A stretch of DNA of 64,000 nucleotides, taken from Pseudomonas rhodesiae. GTDB lineage: Bacteria > Pseudomonadota > Gammaproteobacteria > Pseudomonadales > Pseudomonadaceae. Under the pieces are notes generated by a model, which worked only from the letters and a program-made list of their open reading frames with translations, was not told the DNA's origin and searched no databases. Position numbers and translations under genes: made by a program. Below are positions 31,906 to 39,681 of the stretch, piece by piece; the stretch's first letter is position 1; each line of letters begins with the position of its first letter. Where the stretch lies: contig NZ_VFEU01000002.1 in the NCBI RefSeq assembly GCF_007858255.1, positions 434,001 to 498,000 on the forward strand, in the 5' to 3' direction.

Positions 31906-33496
31906 TATGACGGTCTGAATGCAGAAAAAGCGTATCTTCAAATACGAAGCCATCCAGTTCATTTTCACTGGCGAATCGATACAAGTCGCTTAGTCTATTT
32001 ATAAAGCCGCATCCGTTGAAATTTAAAGAGGTGTTACAAAGTACGCCGACTCCTGATACGGCATGATAGGTGCTGAGTAATTGGTGCATACGAATATTCT
32101 GTAATTTATTGACTGATTGCGGACGCGCTGAGTTATCGACGTGTGTCACCGCCGGTATGCTAGCTGAGATAACTTTGCGAAATTCCAGCATGAAGGGTGA
32201 GGGGTCAGGGGGATAGAAGTATTCAGCCATACATTCTTCTAAACATATCGGAGCTATAGGGCGAAACCCTTCGCGTTTCTTGATTTTGTTTAATCTAACG
32301 AGATTTTCTCTAGGATAGGGCGCCGCTAATATTGAGCGATTTCCAAGAGCCCTAGGACCTATTTCATATCTACCCTGTACCCAACCTAATATGCAGCCTG
32401 TATGAAGCAGTCGTGCTACACGTCTAGTATCGTAGGGCTCGCTAACGAAGATGCCAGTGTTATCTGTGTCAGAGTATGATGGTTCTCCTGCATAGGGTGA
32501 CCAAGTTATTTTCGCAATTCCTTTGGTGTGCAATAATGCATCAATCGCAGTTCCAATTGCAGACCCACTGTCGTTTGTGCACGGAGGAATAAATACATCA
32601 GAGAATAGTTTCGTCTCTTTCCATTTGGAATTCCAATCACAATTTAATCCGCATCCGCCGACTATTAATAAGGGTGCGTCATCAAAAATAAGTTTCTGTG
32701 CATAATCGCGAAACATATTGAAGATTGCGTTTGAGAAGTGATGTGCAAGTGATGCAAATCTAGGGTGCTCGATTCCCATGTTATAATATGCGCTGTTACT
32801 GAATTGAAGTTTGTGAAGTTTTCTAAAATTTATGTTATTGTCGAGTAAGGTGGCGATTATATGTATGGCGTCCTGGTCAAGATCGCCATTTTCTCCATAA
32901 GCAGCAAGTGCCATGAGCTTGCCTGCATCACTTAAACGAATTTTTCCTGGTCCAAGATTGAAGGTAGGATCTGCGAGCGCATATAAAAAAGCAAATCTGT
33001 CCCCAGGGTTTTTAAGTGCATTACCCAATTTGGTGATATTTACGTTTTCATCAATTCGATAGAATGCACCGAAATAGCCCTCCCAGAGCAATGCATAGCA
33101 AGGCTTTCCTTGAGGAAAGGGTGAAAGCCCGTATCCGCATAAGAGGTGTGAACGCTCATGGGATGATGAAAAATAAGTAATGTTGTGACCAAACATTGAG
33201 CGTTCTTGATGAATGATATTTTTTAGTCCTGAATAGCCCGCACCAATGATGTCGCTTTCTGAGTTCAGTCCTTTGCCTTTGCTCCACCCGCTCTGAGCTA
33301 CTACGTCCACGGGTTTTTTGATCATTTGGGAGACTTTCAACAGTACGTCAGGTGTCACGCCTGAAAAGCGAAAGCCGTTATCTTTTTCTGCTTCTACACA
33401 AAACTCCAAGTGGTCATCAATAATTAGGGCTGCCGCCCCGTCATGTCCATCTTTAAGGCCAAGTATTACGGTTTCATTGTTTTTTACATTGACCAT
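31889..33496 (-). CDS. Carbamoyltransferase, NodU/TobZ/CmcH family
   Basis: A 535-residue protein. The N-terminal Kae1-like part opens VILGLKDGHDGAAALIIDDH with FSSSHERSHLLCGYGLSPFP. The C-terminal YrdC-like/carbamoyltransferase domain has GRYEIGPRALGNRSILAAPY and GVLCNTSLNFNGCGFINRLS, the family hallmarks. These enzymes transfer carbamoyl from carbamoyl phosphate/ATP to hydroxyl groups of natural products (Nod factors, tobramycin, cephamycin). The ATG at 33496 with AAGGGG upstream is preferred to the TTG at 33502. It starts about 21 bp after the SagB-like gene. The substrate is unknown; a Ser, Thr or Tyr hydroxyl of the adjacent peptide is possible. Confidence 0.9.
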   Translation of the reverse strand: MVNVKNNETVILGLKDGHDGAAALIIDDHLEFCVEAEKDNGFRFSGVTPDVLLKVSQMIKKPVDVVAQSGWSKGKGLNSESDIIGAGYSGLKNIIHQERSMFGHNITYFSSSHERSHLLCGYGLSPFPQGKPCYALLWEGYFGAFYRIDENVNITKLGNALKNPGDRFAFLYALADPTFNLGPGKIRLSDAGKLMALAAYGENGDLDQDAIHIIATLLDNNINFRKLHKLQFSNSAYYNMGIEHPRFASLAHHFSNAIFNMFRDYAQKLIFDDAPLLIVGGCGLNCDWNSKWKETKLFSDVFIPPCTNDSGSAIGTAIDALLHTKGIAKITWSPYAGEPSYSDTDNTGIFVSEPYDTRRVARLLHTGCILGWVQGRYEIGPRALGNRSILAAPYPRENLVRLNKIKKREGFRPIAPICLEECMAEYFYPPDPSPFMLEFRKVISASIPAVTHVDNSARPQSVNKLQNIRMHQLLSTYHAVSGVGVLCNTSLNFNGCGFINRLSDLYRFASENELDGFVFEDTLFLHSDRHNENVK

Positions 33497-33517
33497 GCTC
33501 AATCCCCTTAATTAGAA

Positions 33518-34614
33518 TCAGGATCCGTCAAGTAGTTCTCTAACTTCTCTAGTGTACGAACTACCTGTTCCATGTCCCGCTCCTACTAAAAAAATGACTT
33601 GCTCCGAAGGGAGGTTGACTTCTAAGAGTTCATTTATTTCTTTGTCATGAAAGTAACCGGTCAGCCAAGGGTGTAGGCCAAGCGCCGTGATTAATAAATT
33701 TGCAGTTTGTGATAAATGTCCAACGTCGAGCAGCATGGGACGATAGGCGCGAGAGTGCGGGTATTTCCACCAAAGCTTGTCAAAACGAGATGTGAAAAAA
33801 AAATTGCGAATGCTAAATTGTTTGCCCAGTGCTGACCGCATAAATAAGTAGATAATACTTCAGGCGGAAGGTCGCGTACCCTCTCCAGGGTATGCTGTTC
33901 ACATATATAATGATAAATGCCAGGGTCAAGATCCTCGACATTTTGCACCCATACATAACCCTCCGTAGCTTGTAAGCCTCCGGCCGAAGGTGATGTCCTT
34001 CTGAAACCAAATTTTTGAGCGCCAATGGGAGCGTCGTAATCGGTCTCTTTTTTGTCCGCTAAAGTTCCATACAGTATGGTCGCCAGTGATGATATTGATA
34101 TTGGGGTGTCAAAAAAATCTCGGCAGGTGTGACGTGCTAAAAGCGTCTCCCAGAGGCTTGCTTCTTTAATGGCCGAAAGATTTGGAGGGGGTAGTAATGT
34201 CTTTTTTCCTCCTTTTATTAAAAAAATATTTGGTTCATTTTTATGAATTGACTTACAAAAATCTAAATAGCTTTTAGCGTACTCAATGTACATTTCAGGC
34301 TTGTCTGGGGTTGGAGGATTTGGATGAGACGTTCCGATATGGAATATTTTTGATAGCACGTCCCAGCCCCAATCATCGGTTGGCTTCACTTCACACAGTA
34401 CCCCGGAGCTATCTATAGACACGTCATCGGCTGTGTCCGATACGAAATCGCCTGTGGAAAAAGTCACTAGCCGTTCAAATTCACTTACGCTTATTTGAAA
34501 TTGGATGTGATTTCTATAGTCCCACAAATAAATCGCACCATCTTTCAATAGAAAGAATATGTCATTCGAAAGCCATTTTTTTTTCGCAGAACACATAGCC
34601 GCCTGACCACCCAT
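33518..34614 (-). pseudogene. SagB-type nitroreductase, reading frame split at a run of nine A/T
   Basis: Two overlapping frames together make one SagB-family FMN oxidoreductase of about 365 residues. The first (34614 to about 33804) holds LLARHTCRDFFDTPISISSL and FRRTSPSAGGLQATEGYVWV with PGIYHYICEQHTLERV. The second (about 33795 to 33518) holds FDKLWWKYPHSRAYRPMLLD, VGHLSQTANLLITALGLHPW and EQVIFLVGAGHG. They join at A9 (33795-33803), where one more base restores a single frame. SagB enzymes oxidise azolines or related groups in modified peptides. The break may be a mutation, a sequencing error, phase variation or programmed slippage. The true start is uncertain: 34614, 34596, or an ATG at about 34624 in another frame across a second run of nine (34576-34584). 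Confidence 0.82.
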
Positions 34615-34635
34615 GAGTGAGGTTCATTTTTAGTG

Positions 34636-34661
34636 GCTGCCTGAGCCGAAGCCCAGGCGGC
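34636..34661 (-). promoter_or_regulatory. Stable UUCG hairpin between peptide gene and SagB-like gene
   Basis: On the minus strand GCCGCCTGGGC-TTCG-GCTCAGGCAGC folds into an 11-bp stem with one C-A mismatch and a UUCG tetraloop. No U run follows, so it is not a full terminator. It could reduce read-through or stabilise the upstream mRNA, keeping the peptide in excess over the enzymes. Confidence 0.65.
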
Positions 34662-34667
34662 ATATTG

Positions 34668-34835
34668 TTATTTAACTGCTAGCTTTCTGCCGTCAGACGC
34701 TTCGATAACGCTACCTCCACCGTTGGGGGTATATTTATAGCGCGGTACAGTCACGCTCTTAATTGAGAAGTGAGGTGTCTGGTACGCATCGTTTGACTGA
34801 TTGTTAAGCGTCGGTTCTATAATTACACGATTCAT
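34668..34835 (-). CDS. 55-residue peptide, candidate precursor of a modified natural product
   Basis: The peptide starts MNRVIIEPTLNNQSNDAYQT (1-20), continues PHFSIKSVTVPRYKYTPN (21-38), then GGGSVIEASDGRKLAVK (39-55). The ATG at 34835 has TGAGGA 8 nt upstream, better than the longer in-frame start at 34883. It has no cysteine, no signal peptide and no membrane segment. A Gly-Gly-Gly-Ser segment near the C-terminus could separate leader from core. It is first in an operon with a SagB-type oxidoreductase, a carbamoyltransferase and an exporter, the usual place of a RiPP precursor. I recognise no known precursor family. Confidence 0.65.
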   Translation of the reverse strand: MNRVIIEPTLNNQSNDAYQTPHFSIKSVTVPRYKYTPNGGGSVIEASDGRKLAVK

Positions 34836-35239
34836 ATATAGTTCCTCAGTGTTATTGCATTCGCAGATTGGCGATGCACTCAAACCGTATGAAGGTTTAT
34901 TTTGATTGTCAATGTGTATTTTTTCAGCTGTATTATTTTTAGCTAAGTCCTTGTTTATTTTTTTTGTATGAGCTTGTCGGGTTATTCTGATTGATATTTC
35001 CTACATTTCGCGCTACCGCTGATTTTTGAAAATATTAAGCAATACACAGTTATGTAATATTTGGTTGCATATGTGCGAAAGATTTGATTGTCGTTGTGAT
35101 TCAAATATTCTTCTTTGCGGCTTAATTTCGAGAGTTTGGTCGGAGAATCCGAGCACAACGCAGGGAATATCTACGTTAATATTGACCAGTATTGGGGGGG
35201 GCGCCCTAGCGGCCATGAACGTAATATGGGGTGTGTATC

Positions 35240-35255
35240 ACGCGTTATAACGCGT
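35240..35255. promoter_or_regulatory. Perfect 16-bp palindrome ACGCGTTATAACGCGT
   Basis: Fully symmetric sequence in the divergent gap, 405 bp upstream of the peptide start and 284 bp upstream of the DUF3757-like gene. It could be an operator for an unlinked regulator. No regulator gene lies in the island. Confidence 0.45.
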
Positions 35256-35266
35256 TTGTACTGGGG

Positions 35267-35299
35267 TAATAAATCCTCAGGGATTCAGCCGATTTATTA
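35267..35299. repeat. Inverted repeat TAATAAATC ... GATTTATTA
   Basis: Nine-bp perfect arms around a 15-bp loop, next to the 16-bp palindrome. It may be a binding site or a weak hairpin; function unknown. Confidence 0.45.
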
Positions 35300-35538
35300 G
35301 GGTACGCTGTGCAGCACTTAGCAGAATCCAGACTCGCGCTTAAATCCCAAGCAATAGGCATAAAAAACCGAGCCCTATCAAGCTCATTAATGGGGGCGGT
35401 GTGCTGACCTATTATTCGGTTATCTATAGGTTTGTGGTTATTTGGAATTCATCTATAAGACTGTCAAAGTTTACAGTGTCATCGATTGCGTTTTGTCCTC
35501 ATTATTGGGCTATCAATTCAGTAAAGGAGTACGCGGTC

Positions 35539-35985
35539 ATGACACTTTCAAAGTGCTTGAAAATGGGTGCAGCAATCGGTGCTTTTATGCTTATAGGGCA
35601 GGTATGCGGAGTGGAGTTGAATTGCCCTGAGGTCTCGACCATCAAGGCTGTCAGTCGCCAGTTTGCGGATCAGAGCGGTGTTTGGAAGGGTGAGCAATAC
35701 ATGGAAGACAGTTCTATTACAGCCGCATTTAAGTTCCAAGGTGCAGCCATCAAACAAGGTACAGATAGTGAGACCAGCCACGCTTATTACTATGTGGCTT
35801 GTAATTACGTCGGAGCAGGAAGTGACGACTACTTGAGAATGGCCCAGAGATTCGTTTCGTCTCCCGTGGCACAGGGCTCTAATTGGAATGAGAACAACGA
35901 ATGTATCCAGAGCGGTGTTTCTAAATGCGCCTTTAACGTAATGAATTCAAAAGGACCTGCTCCGATTAAATTGCCTGTGCAATAA
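35539..35985 (+). CDS. Secreted DUF3757-like protein
   Basis: A 148-residue protein with a signal peptide (KMGAAIGAFMLIGQVCGVEL). The mature part starts NCPEVSTIKAVSRQFADQSG and has AYYYVACNYVGAG and a final Cys pair in NECIQSGVSKCAFNVM, which fits the pattern I associate with DUF3757 proteins of Pseudomonas. The function is unknown. The start at 35539 has AAAGGAGT 11 bp upstream. It lies divergent from the peptide operon, with intermediate base composition. Confidence 0.75.
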   Translation: MTLSKCLKMGAAIGAFMLIGQVCGVELNCPEVSTIKAVSRQFADQSGVWKGEQYMEDSSITAAFKFQGAAIKQGTDSETSHAYYYVACNYVGAGSDDYLRMAQRFVSSPVAQGSNWNENNECIQSGVSKCAFNVMNSKGPAPIKLPVQ

Positions 35986-36007
35986 GCAGGTGAAAAGCCC
36001 CTCGCAA

Positions 36008-36038
36008 ATGTGGGGGCCGAGCAAAGCCGGCTCCCACA
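36008..36038. repeat. Single REP-like palindrome
   Basis: TGTGGGGGCCGAGC-AAA-GCCGGCTCCCACA, a diverged copy of the GTGGGAG family at the right border of the AT-rich island. Confidence 0.7.
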
Positions 36039-36045
36039 GAATCCT

Positions 36046-36711
36046 TTACTCGTGATCAATATCCAACTTGTCGAACGTCACCTTCGCTCCTTCCTTGCTA
36101 TCCCCGCTGTTGTCCTGCACATAAGCGCCGGCCTTGAAGTACAGCGGCTTGGCGCCCCAGGCGGCGCCGATGCGTTCGTTCCATTCGCCATCGGCGGCGT
36201 AGACGCTCAGCAGTCCGGCCTTGTTGAGGTTGATCACGTAGGTGAAGCTCTTTTCCAGCGGTACGTTGGAGGCCACGGTGATCACGCGGCTCTCCTCTTC
36301 GTCCGGACGCATGCGCACTTTGGCGACGATGTTGCCGGTCTGGGTTTTTTCCTTGAATTGATACTCAAGTTTGATCAGCGGTTTCTGGCTCTCATACGCG
36401 TGGATTTGGCCAATCACGATTTTGCCGGTGGAAGGCACTTGGTTGACGGTGAGGGTGGCGCGTAGGAAGTTGTCGGCGTCGGGGTAGGTCCAGTTGCGCA
36501 GGCGGCCATCGGCGTAGGTTTCGCGCAGTTCGCTGCGGGGGTAGATGGCGTTTTCGGTGCGGGTACCAGTGACGGGTGTCCAGAATTGCACATTGCTGCC
36601 TTCGGCCTGGAAATATTGGTCGTTGAAGCCGCTGAGCAGTTTCGGGGTTTCGATGGTCGCGGGGGGCGAGCCGACCGGAATGCTCAGGTTCCAAGTAGAG
36701 AGGTCGATCAT
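36046..36711 (-). CDS. Alginate lyase, polysaccharide lyase family 7
   Basis: A 221-residue PL7 enzyme. The three catalytic-cleft motifs are present: PRSELRE (YPRSELRETYADGRLRNW), QIH (IVIGQIHAYESQKPLIKLEY) and YFKAGAYVQ near the C-terminus. These enzymes cleave alginate by beta-elimination. No signal peptide is seen after the start MIDLSTWNLSIPVGSPP, so it is probably cytoplasmic or exported by an unusual route, like some Pseudomonas PL7 lyases. It is a single-gene unit. Confidence 0.93.
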   Translation of the reverse strand: MIDLSTWNLSIPVGSPPATIETPKLLSGFNDQYFQAEGSNVQFWTPVTGTRTENAIYPRSELRETYADGRLRNWTYPDADNFLRATLTVNQVPSTGKIVIGQIHAYESQKPLIKLEYQFKEKTQTGNIVAKVRMRPDEEESRVITVASNVPLEKSFTYVINLNKAGLLSVYAADGEWNERIGAAWGAKPLYFKAGAYVQDNSGDSKEGAKVTFDKLDIDHE

Positions 36712-37008
36712 GGCATTGGCCTTTTACGGGGGGTGAAAGCTCTGGCACGGGGCCTTAAACGTTCTTTATAGGCGGTGGCTGTCCAATTGTTAAACAATCG
36801 ATGGCGGTTTATTGGCGTCAACGGAATGTCAAAATGCCATGTTTCCCATGGACCGCGGGCTGTAGAGGTTGACCGTTAGTCGGCTGCCCGAACTTTGGCG
36901 CAATGATGGCATCCACTTCCCTTCTGATTTTTCAGAACCAGAGCTAGAGTGAAGCCTCAGTGTTTATCCGGGTTTTATCTCAGAAGTGACCGGAGCGGCA
37001 ATCTAAGG

Positions 37009-39126
37009 ATGAGACGTAGCATGGAATGCGCTCCACACCACGGCGATGGCAGTTCGGTTCTTCTGGTGGTCGACGACTACCCCGAAAACCTGATCAGCAT
37101 GCGCGCCCTTCTGCAACGCGAGGATTGGCACGTGGTGACCGCCGCGTCCGGCGTGGAAGCGCTGGAATTGCTGCTGCAGCATGACGTCGATTTGGTATTG
37201 CTGGACGTGATGATGCCGGGCATGGACGGTTTTGAAGTCGCCCGCCTGATGCGCGGCAGTCAACGTACGCGCATGACCCCGATCATTTTTCTGAGTGCCA
37301 ATGCGCAATCGCCTGCTTCCGTCCTGGAAGGCTATGCCAGCGGCGCCATCGATTACCTGTTCAAGCCTTTCGACCCACATATTCTCAAACCCAAGGTCCA
37401 GGCGTTGTTGGAGCACCAGCGCAACCGCCGGGCTTTACAGCGCTTGAGCCACGATCTGGAGTCGGCCCGCGCCTTCAATGCCTCGGTGCTCGACAACGCT
37501 GCCGAAGGCATCCTGGTGGTCAGCGATGAGGGCGTGATTCAGTACGCCAACCCGGCGATCTCGCGCTTGCTTAACGCCACGCACAATGAGCTGCAGGGCC
37601 AGCCGTTTCTGAGTTTTCTGCAAAAGCCCCATGTGCCCAGTTGGCAGGATTCGCAGATGTATGCCGGTTACCAAACGGGCCAGACCTGGCGCCTGCATGA
37701 TGCCCTGCTGCGCACCGGTCGCGGTCAGCAGGTGCCTGTGGCGTTATCCTGCGCGCCGCTGCCGTCCGAGCAGAAGGCGATGGTGGTGACGGTGCTGGAC
37801 ATGTCCGAGGTGCGCCACCTGCACCAGCAGCTGGAGTTTCAGGCGGTCACCGACCCACTCACCGGTTTGCTTAATCGCCGTGGGTTCTATCAAGCCGTGG
37901 AAAACAGCCTGTTGCGTGGCGAGCGGGGGGAGCAGTCGCTGGTGCTGCTGTACCTGGACCTCGATGGCTTCAAGAGGGTCAACGATTCCCTGGGCCATGA
38001 TGCGGGGGACCGGGTGCTACGCTGGGTCTCGGAACAACTGCAGGGTTGCCTGCGTTCCTACGACATCATCGGACGCATGGGCGGTGATGAATTTACCGCT
38101 TTGGTGGAGCTGGAGTTTCCGGAGCAGGCGGCAAAAATTTCGGAAAAACTGATCGAACGGGTGTCTGTCTGTCAGCAAGTCGATGGTTTGGATGTGATGC
38201 TCGGCGTGAGTATCGGCATCGCCACGTTTCCGGACTGCGGCGCGGATTTGAATGGTCTGCTGCGTGCGGCCGATATCGCTATGTACGAAGCCAAACGCGC
38301 AGGGCGTCAGCAATATCGCTATTTCGACCAGGAAATGAACGGGCGTGCCCGCTCACGCTTGATGCTCGAAGACAGCGTGCGCACGGCAATCGAAAATAAA
38401 GAGTTCACCCTGGTCTACCAGCCGCAAGTGTCGTTGGAGGATGGGCGCTTGCGCGGCGTGGAAGCCTTGTTGCGCTGGCAACATCCCAGTGTGGGTGACG
38501 TGCCGCCGGGGTTGTTCCTGCCGTTGCTTGAGGAGGCGCGGCTGATCAGCCAATTGAGCGCGTGGATCTATCAGCAGGTCGCCGCCCAGCGTCATGCCTG
38601 GCACAGCACTTTCGATGAAGAGCTGGTGCTGAGCGTGAGCCTGAGCAGCAGCCAGTTCAATATGCCCAACCTGGCCAACCAGCTGCAGCAGATGCTGGAG
38701 TGCTACGGTTTGAACGGGCGTCAGTTGGAGGTGGAGATCGGCGAGGATTGCCTGATGAGCAACCGCGAGGAGGCCATCAAGCAACTCAAGCTGTTGCGTC
38801 GCATTGGTGTGCGTATCGCCTTGGATGACTTTGGTTCCGGACAGTGTTCCCTGGCCCATCTGCGCGATCTGGAGTTCGACACCCTCAAGCTCGATCCGAA
38901 ATTAGTGGCGCGCCTGCCGGGCTCGGCGCGCGATGCGGCCATGGCCCGTAGCATTATTGAGTTGTGTGCGCATTTTGAAGTGCTGGTGGTGGCCGAGGGC
39001 GTGGAAACCCAAGAGCAGGCCCACTGGCTCAGGGCACACGGCTGTCCGTTCGTTCAAGGGGCATGGGCGGCATTGCCGTTGATGGCCGAGGAAATGGTCG
39101 ACTGGTCCCGCACCCGCGTGAGTTGA
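37009..39126 (+). CDS. Response regulator with REC-PAS-GGDEF-EAL domains
   Basis: A 705-residue cyclic-di-GMP protein. The REC domain (about 16-135) has Asp66 in LVLLDVMMPG and Lys in YLFKPFDP; a PAS domain follows (about 150-270). The GGDEF motif is intact at 358-362 (GRMGGDEFT), with an inhibitory RxxD site (RSYD) five residues before it. The EAL motif is at 485-487 (VEALLRW), with LEVEIGED, ALDDFGSGQ and VAEGVET present. The usual metal-binding Asn of the NxS motif is Ser544 (LSVSLSSSQF), so phosphodiesterase activity may be weak. No histidine kinase is adjacent. Confidence 0.93.
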   Translation: MRRSMECAPHHGDGSSVLLVVDDYPENLISMRALLQREDWHVVTAASGVEALELLLQHDVDLVLLDVMMPGMDGFEVARLMRGSQRTRMTPIIFLSANAQSPASVLEGYASGAIDYLFKPFDPHILKPKVQALLEHQRNRRALQRLSHDLESARAFNASVLDNAAEGILVVSDEGVIQYANPAISRLLNATHNELQGQPFLSFLQKPHVPSWQDSQMYAGYQTGQTWRLHDALLRTGRGQQVPVALSCAPLPSEQKAMVVTVLDMSEVRHLHQQLEFQAVTDPLTGLLNRRGFYQAVENSLLRGERGEQSLVLLYLDLDGFKRVNDSLGHDAGDRVLRWVSEQLQGCLRSYDIIGRMGGDEFTALVELEFPEQAAKISEKLIERVSVCQQVDGLDVMLGVSIGIATFPDCGADLNGLLRAADIAMYEAKRAGRQQYRYFDQEMNGRARSRLMLEDSVRTAIENKEFTLVYQPQVSLEDGRLRGVEALLRWQHPSVGDVPPGLFLPLLEEARLISQLSAWIYQQVAAQRHAWHSTFDEELVLSVSLSSSQFNMPNLANQLQQMLECYGLNGRQLEVEIGEDCLMSNREEAIKQLKLLRRIGVRIALDDFGSGQCSLAHLRDLEFDTLKLDPKLVARLPGSARDAAMARSIIELCAHFEVLVVAEGVETQEQAHWLRAHGCPFVQGAWAALPLMAEEMVDWSRTRVS

Positions 39127-39167
39127 ATTGGTTACACTGACGCCCTTCGAATCCTGCCGCGCACGCC

Positions 39168-39668
39168 ATGACTACGCTGAAATACCTCCAGGCCTACCCT
39201 GTCACTCTTCAGGAGCAAGTGCGCCAGATGATCGCCAAGGACCAATTGGGCGCCTATCTGGAGCAGCGTTATCCCGAGCGCCATGGGGTGCAGAGCGATA
39301 AGGCCTTGTATGCCTACGCGCTGGCCTTGAAGCAGGAACACCTGCGCAACGCGCCGGCTATCGCCAAAGTGCTGTTCGATAACCGCCTGGACCTGACGCA
39401 CCGAGCCCTGGGCCTGCACACGACCATTTCCAGGGTGCAGGGCGGCAACCTCAAAGCCAAGAAAGAGATTCGCATCGCCGCCTTGTTCAAAGAGGCCGCG
39501 CCGGAATTTCTGCGCATGATCGTGGTGCATGAGCTGGCGCACTTCAAGGAATCGGACCACAACAAGGCGTTCTACAAACTCTGCCAATACATGATGCCGG
39601 ACTACCATCAGGTGGAATTCGACCTGCGGGTATACCTCACGTATCGCGACCTGCTGGGCAAACCCTGA
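39168..39668 (+). CDS. YgjP/DUF45-type zinc metallopeptidase domain protein
   Basis: A 166-residue protein with the zinc motif VVHELAHFKESDHNKAFYKL (HExxH plus a downstream His), typical of the YgjP-like DUF45 family. The N-terminal half (YLEQRYPERHGVQSDKALYA) is not in E. coli YgjP. Peptidase activity is inferred from the motif only. It is followed closely by a small winged-helix gene and may form an operon with it. Confidence 0.88.
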   Translation: MTTLKYLQAYPVTLQEQVRQMIAKDQLGAYLEQRYPERHGVQSDKALYAYALALKQEHLRNAPAIAKVLFDNRLDLTHRALGLHTTISRVQGGNLKAKKEIRIAALFKEAAPEFLRMIVVHELAHFKESDHNKAFYKLCQYMMPDYHQVEFDLRVYLTYRDLLGKP

Positions 39669-39681
39669 CCGCACAAGGCCA

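Larger units (their letters stand above)
34836..35538. other. AT-rich divergent regulatory region of the island
   Basis: About 700 bp without a convincing gene, between the minus-strand peptide operon and the plus-strand DUF3757-like gene. It contains long AT tracts before the peptide gene (34900-35060), a perfect 16-bp palindrome at 35240-35255, a 9-bp inverted repeat at 35267-35299 and a run of G at about 35193-35200. Short frames at 35013-35250 on both strands lack ribosome sites and look spurious. Confidence 0.6.

Noticed and set aside
35013..35250. Short frames on both strands in the island, one ending ISTLILTSIGGGALAAMNV and resembling a class II bacteriocin tail
   Set aside because: No ribosome site, no leader structure, overlapping frames on opposite strands, and the region contains palindromes instead. 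Looks like regulatory DNA.
30640..36000. Prophage or integrative element around the AT-rich genes
   Set aside because: No integrase, transposase, tRNA or direct repeats found at the borders; only composition suggests transfer.
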